From NCBI GenBank assembly GCA_023150055.1, contig JAKLLP010000163.1:1-5399 (forward strand): a stretch of 5,399 bases of DNA, read 5' to 3'. The notes under the pieces were generated by a model that saw only the letters and a program-made list of their open reading frames with translations, searched no databases and was not told where the DNA came from. This DNA is from Gammaproteobacteria bacterium (GTDB lineage: Bacteria > Pseudomonadota > Gammaproteobacteria > Steroidobacterales > GCA-2729495). Each line of letters starts with the position of its first letter. The first letter of the stretch is position 1. This document shows, in pieces, positions 1 through 5,399 of this stretch. The translations under genes were made by a program, and so were the position numbers.

Positions 1-1
1 T

Positions 2-1939
2 CGGGAATCTCTCGCCCTGCTCGGCGAAGCGGTGCTGCTCGAGCGCAACGTCTATGACCGTGCCAGCACGCGGCTGGCCGCGATCCAGTCTGGCCCGCCC
101 ATGTACCCGGAATCACTGCAGGACTATGCCTACGAATGGGACCGGGTCGGCAACCTGCTCGCCCGGCGTAGCGCCGGCAACGGCGCCCCCATCGAGGAAC
201 GCTTTGCCTACGACGAGCTCAACCGGCTGAAACAGGCGACCCTGGACGGGGTACAGACGCTGAGCATGATCTATACCAAGGATGGAAATATCCGTTCGCG
301 GTCCGATGTCGGCAATTTTGCCTATGGCTACTACGGCGTGCACCCGCATGGCGTGTCCGCTATCGGCGGCGGCGCGCGCGGCATCATGACGTTCGGCTAT
401 GACGACAACGGCAATATGACCAACCGCAATGGCACTGCGCTGACCTGGACGTCGTATAACCTGCCGCGCCAGATCGGCAGCGACACCAACTACGTGCGGT
501 TCAGCTACGGACCGCGCCGCACGCGTACGCGGCAGGAAGTCCGGTCCGCGACGGGCTCGAAGACCGTGCATCACGTGGGGCCGCATTTCGAAGTCGAGAT
601 AGAGGGCCCGGTCAGGCGCTTTCGCTCGAACCTTTTCGCCAATGGCCGTGCCGTCTACAGCCAGGTGGAGACCAGCAGCGGCGGTATCGAAGGCTACTAC
701 GTGCTTCACGATCACCTGGGCAGCGTGGACCGGCTGGTGCGCGCCGCGGGCAGCGGTGCCGATACTCTCGCCTTCAGCTTCGACGCCTGGGGCAAGCGAC
801 GCAACACGGACTGGAGCGCCGATAACGCCGATGCCCGCGCCCACGACCAGCACTGGGTCGAGCGCGGCTTCACCGGCCACGAACACCTCGACGCACACGG
901 CCTGATCCACATGAACGGCCGGCTGGCCGACCCCCTGCTCGGCCGCATGCTCTCCCCGGACCCGATGATGGGCAGCACGCTCAACCCCCAGTCTTTCAAC
1001 CCCTACAGTTACACCCTGAACAACCCGGCGTCCTACGCCGACCCGAGCGGTTACTTGCTGAGCGGGTTGCGCAAGACCATCAAGCGCGCCATTCGCCACG
1101 CCAGCTCGGTCGGGCAACGCATAGTGCGGCGCTGGGGCAGGCAGATCGTGGCGACCGTAGCGGCGGTCTACACGGCCAATGTCGTGTCGTCCTGGGCCTA
1201 TTCCGCACAGACCTCGGCGATCGATATCGCCGGTCCCGCCTTTCTCACCACCGACGGCATCTCGGCGGCAGGCACCCTCAGCGCGGCGGCGGGCCCCAGC
1301 ACCGTCATCGGCGGGGTGGCCGGCGGTGCCGTCGCAGGCGCCATCGGCTCCGGAAACCTGCAGGGAACCCTCGTCGGCGGGTTGAGCGGCGGCGTCATGG
1401 GCGGCATCAACGTGACCTACGGCGGCGGTTACAAGATCGGGCGCGTGCTGGCCGAGGCCACTGCCGGGGGCGTGACAGCCGAGCTGCAGGGCGGAGACTT
1501 TGCCAGCGGCTTCATAACCGGCGGCAGCCTGTCATCGCTCACCTGGGCCGCGCTGGAGATGCGCTCTGCCATGATCGAGCAGTCGCGCAGGAATCCGGCC
1601 AACGCCGCGGGCAGCAGCGCCGGGTTCCGCGGCGACGGGTTCAAGCTGGGAGGGTGTCGTCGGCCATGTCTATCTAGCCCGCTCGGTGGCGCGCAGGGGG
1701 GCCCGGGAATTTTTCTGGGTGCCCACTACTCACCCGACTCATTTCTTGACCGGCTCGTCGAGACGTATAGCGGCCCCCACGATTTTCTAAATAGCCCGAT
1801 CTTCTATAACGAGTTCGGAGACAACATCGTACGGCCGGATTTCTTCCACGTCTTCAATGCCGCGAACGTTCTGCTGGCGACACCATTTGCCGCTGCATCC
1901 GTCGTCCCGTCTTATGCATACGGTGCGCTCAGTGACTGA
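2..1939 (+). CDS. Rhs/YD-repeat protein, C-terminal part (5' end outside window), candidate polymorphic toxin
   Basis: The frame is open from the left edge, so the true start lies upstream; the GTG at 32 is only the first possible in-window start and is used here for numbering. YD-repeat motifs are visible, such as FAYDELNRL (58-66) and FGYDDNGNM (121-129). The Rhs-associated core follows: YYVLHDHLGS (222-231), GFTGHEHLD (279-287) and a C-terminal NNPASYADPSGY ending at 341. In this family YD repeats build a shell that encloses a variable C-terminal toxin, and the DPxG motif marks the tip boundary and often autocleavage. The tip (342-635) begins with a basic stretch, then a Gly/Ala-rich hydrophobic region, then an LQGG-containing segment (485-488), and ends with GPHDFLNSP and ATPFAAASVVPSYAYG. 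I see no known nuclease, deaminase or peptidase signature. Secretion (type VI or other) cannot be judged here. The Rhs identity is firm; the toxin role is inferred. Confidence 0.93.
   Translation, partial: RESLALLGEAVLLERNVYDRASTRLAAIQSGPPMYPESLQDYAYEWDRVGNLLARRSAGNGAPIEERFAYDELNRLKQATLDGVQTLSMIYTKDGNIRSRSDVGNFAYGYYGVHPHGVSAIGGGARGIMTFGYDDNGNMTNRNGTALTWTSYNLPRQIGSDTNYVRFSYGPRRTRTRQEVRSATGSKTVHHVGPHFEVEIEGPVRRFRSNLFANGRAVYSQVETSSGGIEGYYVLHDHLGSVDRLVRAAGSGADTLAFSFDAWGKRRNTDWSADNADARAHDQHWVERGFTGHEHLDAHGLIHMNGRLADPLLGRMLSPDPMMGSTLNPQSFNPYSYTLNNPASYADPSGYLLSGLRKTIKRAIRHASSVGQRIVRRWGRQIVATVAAVYTANVVSSWAYSAQTSAIDIAGPAFLTTDGISAAGTLSAAAGPSTVIGGVAGGAVAGAIGSGNLQGTLVGGLSGGVMGGINVTYGGGYKIGRVLAEATAGGVTAELQGGDFASGFITGGSLSSLTWAALEMRSAMIEQSRRNPANAAGSSAGFRGDGFKLGGCRRPCLSSPLGGAQGGPGIFLGAHYSPDSFLDRLVETYSGPHDFLNSPIFYNEFGDNIVRPDFFHVFNAANVLLATPFAAASVVPSYAYGALSD
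1055..1936 (+). other. Variable C-terminal tip of the Rhs protein (candidate effector domain)
   Basis: This is the part of the Rhs reading frame after the DPSGY motif, 294 residues. It has three zones. The first, about 50 residues, is Arg/Lys-rich. The second (about 390-500) is rich in Gly and Ala with repeated GGVAGGAVAGAIG-like text and ends with the pattern GGVTAELQGGDFASGF; I recall similar pre-toxin segments in Rhs and filamentous-haemagglutinin-type proteins, but have not checked this. The third, the last 100 or so residues, starts near SPLGGAQGG and carries GPHDFLNSP and ATPFAAASVVPSYAYG. GC in 1741-1800 is 52% (31/60) against 72% (43/60) in 1081-1140, which suits a separately acquired tip. 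Activity is unknown. Confidence 0.6.
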
Positions 1940-2273
1940 CTTAAAGCCGCTTCTGACGGTTATATCAGTGGTTACCTTGGTCACTGGTTGCACCACGCGA
2001 GCCCGACTTGCGCAGGACTTCCGCAACGACCGGGACCGCTGTCTCGGCGAACTGTTCATGGACCGCAGCAGCAGCAACTGCGGCTGGCTGGATGTTATCG
2101 AGATGAGAACGTTAGATGAGAGGAACGATGAATACCTGATTGCCAGTGATCACATGGGACGCTGCCGTTGGAGCTACATCGTCGATCGCGCGACTCGCCG
2201 GGTCATCGGCTGGCGATACGTGAGTGGAGAGGACAATTGCTATAACAGGATCGACTGGCTCGGCCCATGGTAA
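1914..2273 (+). CDS. Small cysteine-rich lipoprotein, candidate immunity protein
   Basis: This encodes 119 aa from ATG 1914. The N-terminus is a lipoprotein signal peptide: Arg5 and Lys11, a hydrophobic stretch (LLTVISVVTLV) and the lipobox LVTGC with the lipidated Cys at 26. Residue +2 is Thr, so Lol sorting to the outer membrane is expected rather than inner-membrane retention. The mature part is Trp-rich, with four further cysteines (43, 56, 84, 109) that could form disulfides in the periplasm, and ends in CRWSYIVDRATRRVIGWRY ... DWLGPW. Starts at ATG 1857 or GTG 1932 are possible. 1857 would put an implausible 19-residue extension before the signal peptide; 1932 would give a shorter but workable one. 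No clear Shine-Dalgarno is seen. The gene overlaps the end of the Rhs gene, so it is probably translationally coupled to it. Family not recognised; the immunity role is inferred from position and envelope targeting. Confidence 0.72.
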   Translation: MHTVRSVTDLKPLLTVISVVTLVTGCTTRARLAQDFRNDRDRCLGELFMDRSSSNCGWLDVIEMRTLDERNDEYLIASDHMGRCRWSYIVDRATRRVIGWRYVSGEDNCYNRIDWLGPW

Positions 2274-2875
2274 GACGGGCTTCAGACATGCAAAGCGCAG
2301 TGAAAAAGGGAGCGCTCTTTGCTTTCGTCGCTCTTATGCTTTCTGCTTGCGTAGGCTGGCCGTCCTCAGCAGACAAGTCTGGGCTGCCCTCTCACCAGAT
2401 CGGTGGCTATTGCACGCGTCTCGGCAACGCCAAGGACTACAGGGCACCACATGGCGTGATTGTCAGCGTACGCCCCGGCAAGAGAAAACTCGACGCCACG
2501 ATCCTCCTCGACATCAAAATTCTCGTACCTGCCGGTGTGACCCTGAGCATCGAGAATCCCGAGGTTCGCCTGACAAGCAGCAACTGGTCGCGGGAGCAGC
2601 GACTCAGCATCGACCATTTCATCGATCTTACAGATGTACGACACCCGGCGATCGGGCCTCTTAGAAGTCCCGATAATACCGGGGCGCCACCTGGAATTTT
2701 CACCGCTTCGTTTTTCCCCGATGGCACGACCGAGGCTTCGCGGACCGATATAGGCCAGGTGCCCGAGTTCACGTTGCATCTGCCAACGCTGGAGATCAAT
2801 GGTGCCGTTTTCGAGCCCGTAGCGGTGAAATTTCACGCTTACCGCAGGATGGGATTATTCAGCTGCAAACCATGA
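2267..2875 (+). CDS. Hypothetical lipoprotein, second gene after rhs
   Basis: This encodes 202 aa from ATG 2267, which overlaps the stop of the preceding lipoprotein gene by 7 nt; ATG 2288 (195 aa) is an equally reasonable start. The signal peptide has Lys residues before a hydrophobic core (ALFAFVALML) and the lipobox LSAC, with Cys28 as the lipidation site and Val at +2. The mature domain of about 175 residues looks beta-rich, with alternating hydrophobic patterns such as DATILLDIKILVPAGVTLSI and FTLHLPTLEINGAVFEPVAV. Apart from the lipid Cys the only cysteines are 49 and 200, near the two ends of the mature domain, so one disulfide could close it. I do not recognise the family. It could be a second immunity protein, an accessory envelope factor, or cargo of the Rhs locus. 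Confidence 0.72.
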   Translation: MVRRASDMQSAVKKGALFAFVALMLSACVGWPSSADKSGLPSHQIGGYCTRLGNAKDYRAPHGVIVSVRPGKRKLDATILLDIKILVPAGVTLSIENPEVRLTSSNWSREQRLSIDHFIDLTDVRHPAIGPLRSPDNTGAPPGIFTASFFPDGTTEASRTDIGQVPEFTLHLPTLEINGAVFEPVAVKFHAYRRMGLFSCKP

Positions 2876-2994
2876 ATCCTCGGATGTTCGTTTGGGAACA
2901 CGGCCCAAGCGTGAGCTTCCGCAAATACGTTGACGGCCTGCCACCGACAGACCGCCCGGAGGCGGGGGTCTACGCCCAAAGCGAGTATCGATGA
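2872..2994 (+). CDS. Possible 40-aa ORF, last gene of the rhs cassette
   Basis: An ATG at 2872 overlaps the TGA of the second lipoprotein gene in the classic ATGA arrangement and opens a 40-codon frame ending at TGA 2992-2994. The peptide begins MNPRMFVWEHGPSVSFRKYV and continues with DGLPPTDRPEAGVYAQSEYR. It is hydrophilic and charged, with no signal peptide or membrane segment. A GC-rich hairpin starts 5 nt after its stop, which would suit it as the final cistron. It may instead be the remnant of a longer gene, or a chance frame in GC-rich DNA. No family recognised. Confidence 0.4.
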   Translation: MNPRMFVWEHGPSVSFRKYVDGLPPTDRPEAGVYAQSEYR

Positions 2995-2999
2995 AATAG

Positions 3000-3028
3000 G
3001 GCGGGAGCGACGGCGGAGACCTCCCGCC
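3000..3028 (+). terminator. GC-rich hairpin after the rhs cassette, weak terminator candidate
   Basis: GGCGGGAG (3000-3007) and CTCCCGCC (3021-3028) form a perfect 8-bp stem around a 13-nt loop. No T-tract follows, so intrinsic termination would be weak and Rho may be needed. A second, mutually exclusive stem uses the same CCGCC (3024-3028) with GGCGG (3034-3038). The hairpin lies between convergent transcription units and could act for either. The rest of the gap up to 3113 holds nothing I can name. Confidence 0.35.
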
Positions 3029-3113
3029 GCAAGGGCGGTCATTAACCGCATATTTCTGCGAAACACCACGTTATTGTCCGGTGCCGCAAGTAAGCTTCAA
3101 TCCTCGCTCGGTC

Positions 3114-3557
3114 TCAGCCGGGCAACGTCTGTGCACCCTCGATCTTCCTCACCGCCCACGCCAGGACTTCACGCACCCGGGGTGCCGTGAGCCTGCGCGC
3201 CTCGGCGGGCGTGCACCAGCGAAATTCCGCGTGCTCGGTGTTGCCCGTCCGCGGGTTCGGCAGGATCTCGACGTCCTCGCGTGCCGTCAGGGCGAGGTAG
3301 TAGCGGGCGACTTTGCCACGGCTGTAGGGACCGGTCTCGAAGTAGTCCTGGCCCCATGGGAAGACCAGATCGTCGAGCGTGGTCTCTTCGCGGACCTCGC
3401 GCAGTGCGGCGCACAGCGAGTCTTCGCCCTTTTCCAGCAGGCCCTTGGGGAAATCCCAGTGATTGAAAGCGCGCAACAGCAGGAATCGCCAGCCGTCGGC
3501 GGCCGGGCGCACGACGACAGCGCCACAGGACAGGATCTTGCGTCGCCCCCGCGTCAT
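3114..3557 (-). CDS. Nudix hydrolase, Ap4A-hydrolase (diadenosine tetraphosphatase)-like
   Basis: This encodes 147 aa, complete. The Nudix box GX5EX7REUXEEXGU occupies residues 39-61: G39, E45, R53-E54-V55, E57-E58, L61. Position 60, usually Gly, is Thr here. The metal-binding glutamates are intact, so the protein should still hydrolyse a nucleoside diphosphate linked to another group. It is preceded by WDFPKG (34-39) and followed by YFETGPYSRGKVARYYLA, a combination that resembles bis(5'-nucleosyl)-tetraphosphatases, cytosolic enzymes that remove Ap4A and related alarmones; the substrate is inferred. I chose ATG 3557 because the family's first beta strand (ILSCGAVVVRP) starts at once. The in-frame GTG at 3641 would add 28 residues (PAVRRAQAGLARC...) that do not look like this fold. 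A TATACT box just upstream also suits 3557. The gene converges on the rhs cassette and lies downstream of the YbbP-like gene. Confidence 0.9.
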   Translation of the reverse strand: MTRGRRKILSCGAVVVRPAADGWRFLLLRAFNHWDFPKGLLEKGEDSLCAALREVREETTLDDLVFPWGQDYFETGPYSRGKVARYYLALTAREDVEILPNPRTGNTEHAEFRWCTPAEARRLTAPRVREVLAWAVRKIEGAQTLPG

Positions 3558-3564
3558 CGCCGGG

Positions 3565-3570
3565 AGTATA
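3565..3570 (-). promoter_or_regulatory. Possible -10 box for the Nudix gene
   Basis: On the minus strand TATACT, close to the TATAAT consensus, ends 7 nt before the ATG at 3557. If used, transcription would start at or next to the A of the ATG, giving a leaderless or near-leaderless mRNA, which agrees with the absence of a Shine-Dalgarno sequence. No convincing -35 element is seen at 16-18 bp spacing, so this is a weak call. Confidence 0.25.
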
Positions 3571-3702
3571 TCCGTTCCGTTTCCGCAGGCAGCGGATCGA
3601 CAACGGGCCAGGCCGGCCTGGGCGCGACGCACTGCCGGCACTCCTGGGCAGAACGCTCAACGCCCCGGCGATAAGGCGCAGGGATACTGGCACTGTTGGG
3701 CC

Positions 3703-3733
3703 TCGCGGGCCGGGCCTTTCCCGGTTCCCGCGA
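3703..3733 (-). terminator. Strong hairpin just after the permease stop codon
   Basis: TCGCGGG (3703-3709) pairs with CCCGCGA (3727-3733), and inside it CCGGG (3710-3714) pairs with CCCGG (3720-3724). This gives a 12-bp GC-rich stem with a 2-nt bulge (TT, 3725-3726) and a 5-nt loop. It begins 4 nt after the TGA of the YbbP-like gene on the minus strand. No run of T follows, so it is either a weak intrinsic terminator or a 3'-end stabilising structure. The remaining sequence between it and the Nudix start shows only the possible -10 box. Confidence 0.5.
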
Positions 3734-3737
3734 CGCT

Positions 3738-5399
3738 TCAGGCCTCGCGCAGCACGTTCACCGGCGGTTCGTTCACCGCCTTGCGCGTCGCCAGCGTACC
3801 GGTGAGACCCACGAGCAGGCAGCCGAGCAACAGCCCGGCGGGCCACAGGATGGGGCTCACGATGTAGTCGAGATTGAAAACCCGTTGCGCCAGCACCAGC
3901 CCGATGACGGTCGCCCCGAGCGCGCCAAGCGCACCGGCAAGACCACCGAGCGCCGTGAACTCCACCGCCACGCCCTGGAGGATCTTGCGCCGATCGGCGC
4001 CGAGCGCATGCAGGATGGCGCTCTCGAAACGCCGCTCTTCGCGTGTCACCTGGACCGCGGCGAGCAGCACCATGACACCGGCGACCAGCGTGAAGAGAAA
4101 GACGTATTGCACCGCGAGCGACGCGCGATCGACCACCATACGCACCTGGGTGAGGATTGCCTCGAGGTCGAACACCGTCACGCCAGGGAAAGTGCGCACC
4201 AGCTCGTTCAGCAGGCGGCGGCGCTCCGGCGGAACGAAGAAGCTCGCTATGTAAGTCTGCGGCAGCTCCGCGGCCAGGCCCGGCGAGAGCATCAGGTAGA
4301 AATTCGGTGCAAATGAGTCCCACTCGATACGGCGGATGTTGGTGACCGGCGCGGTAAATTCCTCACCGCCCACATTGAACGTCATGCTGTCTCCGACCTT
4401 GACGCCGAGACCGCGTGCTATGTCCGCCTCGAGCGAGATCTGCGGCTCGCCGTCGTAGCCCTCACCCCACCACTCGCCCTCGGCAATGCTGTTGCTCTCC
4501 GGCAGCTTCCCCGTCCAGGTGATGTTCTGTTCGCGACGGGCGAAATTGGTGCCCTGCATGTTGCCGAACTCGCGGTCCGCGACCGGCTTGCCGTTGATGG
4601 CAGCCAGGCGTCCCCGGATGAAAGGCAGCGAGGAGGGCTCGGTGCCGATCTTCTCGCGAATGAACCGCTCCATGTCGGGCCAGGTGGCCGGCGCGATGTT
4701 GATCAGGAAATAATTCGGGGCATCGGCCGGGATCGTGCGCTGCCAGGCCCCGAGCAGATCGCTGCGCACCACGGTGAGCAGCAGCAGCACCATCAGACCG
4801 AGCCCGAACCCGACGATCTGCACGACGCTCTCCGCGCCCCGCCGGGAAATGTTGGCAAGGCCGTAGCGCCAGGCCACACCAGCGGCCCCGCGAAAGCGGG
4901 TGACGAGGGCCACGAGCCCCCAGCCCGCCAGACCCGCGACCAGCGCGAGCCCGAGCAGACCCCCGACGACAAACCCGACGAGTGCCAGGTCGCGCACGAT
5001 CACATAGATCATGCCGACCAGCGCCAGCACGGCCACCGCGTAGGTAACGCCCGTGGAGAGAGCTGGCGGTGGCAGGTCTTTGCGCAGTACGCGCATCGGC
5101 GCCGTGCGCTTGAGCTGCCACAGGTGAGGAAGTGCGAAACCCAGCACCACGGTCGCCGAGGTAAGGGCGCCGAGCCAGGCCGGAACAAGGGATGGCAGCG
5201 GCAGCTCCACGTCGAGCACCCCCGAGGAGACCTGTGCCAGCACCCCCTGGGCGCCGTAGCCGATCGCCGAGCCGATGAGCGTGGTGCCGAAAATGATCGC
5301 CAGGAGCTGCACGATCGTGGCGCGCTCTATGAACCGCTGGGTGCCGCCGATGCTCTTGATGAGGGCGACGGTATCGAGATGCCGGAAGGCATAGAGCCG
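3738..5399 (-). CDS. ybbP: YbbP-like ABC transporter permease, FtsX/MacB type (5' end outside window)
   Basis: The last 553 codons are present. The frame stays open through the right edge with good family sequence (RHLDTVALIKSIGGTQRFIE), so the GTG at 5312 is internal; residues are numbered from it. Membrane segments are at about 1-27, 43-65, 89-106, 110-138 and 163-183, followed by a periplasmic MacB-like domain (about 184-400), then three segments at about 401-423, 450-475 and 484-508. Two copies of the cytoplasmic FtsX-type coupling helix are seen: TVALIKSIGG just before the GTG, and ESAILHALGA. ESVVQIVGFGLGLMVLLLL and DAPNYFLINI are typical of YbbP. E. coli YbbP is about 800 aa, so roughly a third is missing. 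YbbP partners the ATPase YbbA, expected to the right on this strand; the substrate is unsettled, possibly lipid or lipoprotein handling in the envelope. A hairpin directly follows the stop. Confidence 0.92.
   Translation of the reverse strand, partial: RLYAFRHLDTVALIKSIGGTQRFIERATIVQLLAIIFGTTLIGSAIGYGAQGVLAQVSSGVLDVELPLPSLVPAWLGALTSATVVLGFALPHLWQLKRTAPMRVLRKDLPPPALSTGVTYAVAVLALVGMIYVIVRDLALVGFVVGGLLGLALVAGLAGWGLVALVTRFRGAAGVAWRYGLANISRRGAESVVQIVGFGLGLMVLLLLTVVRSDLLGAWQRTIPADAPNYFLINIAPATWPDMERFIREKIGTEPSSLPFIRGRLAAINGKPVADREFGNMQGTNFARREQNITWTGKLPESNSIAEGEWWGEGYDGEPQISLEADIARGLGVKVGDSMTFNVGGEEFTAPVTNIRRIEWDSFAPNFYLMLSPGLAAELPQTYIASFFVPPERRRLLNELVRTFPGVTVFDLEAILTQVRMVVDRASLAVQYVFLFTLVAGVMVLLAAVQVTREERRFESAILHALGADRRKILQGVAVEFTALGGLAGALGALGATVIGLVLAQRVFNLDYIVSPILWPAGLLLGCLLVGLTGTLATRKAVNEPPVNVLREA

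Noticed and set aside
113..1117. 334-codon open frame on the minus strand across the Rhs core
   Set aside because: It lies wholly opposite strong Rhs core motifs; its protein is Val/Ala/Arg-rich with no recognisable domain, as expected for an antisense frame of GC-rich coding DNA.
1653..1679. Possible compensated frameshift in the Rhs tip: the neighbouring frame reads GVVGHVYLA while the real frame reads GCRRPCLSS
   Set aside because: The real frame has no stop and continues directly into SPLGGAQGG and GPHDFLNSP; without homologues I cannot tell a double indel from normal sequence.
2952..2965. Small CCGCC-CGGA-GGCGG hairpin
   Set aside because: It is only 5 bp and lies inside the 40-codon ORF; common by chance at this GC content.
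3558..3641. Upstream GTG extension of the Nudix protein
   Set aside because: The added 28 residues are Arg/Ala-rich without fold features, and the Nudix first strand begins right after ATG 3557.
3696..4316. Plus-strand frame opposite the permease C-terminus
   Set aside because: Antisense to conserved FtsX-type sequence; its His/Arg/Glu-rich product is not protein-like.
3169..4323. 384-codon minus-strand frame spanning both the Nudix and permease genes
   Set aside because: It is an out-of-frame shadow of two clear family proteins on the same strand, and its Arg/Gly/Ala-rich product looks like low-complexity frameshift text.

Overview
The window is high-GC DNA, over 70% in sampled lines of the conserved genes. 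It most resembles a gammaproteobacterium: it has a YbbP-type ABC permease, an Ap4A-hydrolase-like Nudix protein and an Rhs protein of proteobacterial style. This assignment comes from reading the proteins, not from a database match. No RNA genes, CRISPR array or insertion sequence were seen.

Left half (about 1-3040, plus strand): the C-terminal 645 or so codons of an Rhs/YD-repeat protein enter from the left edge. They carry YD repeats, the Rhs-associated core and its DPSGY boundary motif, followed by a roughly 295-residue tip. The tip has a Gly/Ala-rich hydrophobic stretch and an unrecognised C-terminal module. Three small genes follow head to tail with no gaps: a Cys-rich lipoprotein of about 119 aa overlapping the Rhs stop, a second lipoprotein of about 195-202 aa, and a 40-codon ORF starting in an ATGA overlap. 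A GC-rich hairpin begins 5 nt after the last stop. The layout fits a polymorphic-toxin cassette, with the Rhs tip as candidate effector and the lipoproteins as candidate envelope-located immunity proteins. GC falls from about 72% in the Rhs body to the low 50s in the tip and partly recovers downstream.

Right half (3114-5399, minus strand, convergent with the cassette): a complete Nudix hydrolase gene and, upstream of it on that strand, the C-terminal 553 codons of a YbbP/FtsX-like ABC permease that runs off the right edge. A strong hairpin lies between the permease stop and the Nudix gene. These look like ordinary chromosomal genes next to an accessory Rhs cassette.

The part worth attention is the Rhs tip with its overlapping lipoprotein chain. 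I could not assign the tip to a known toxin fold from motifs, so the effector/immunity reading is inference from architecture.
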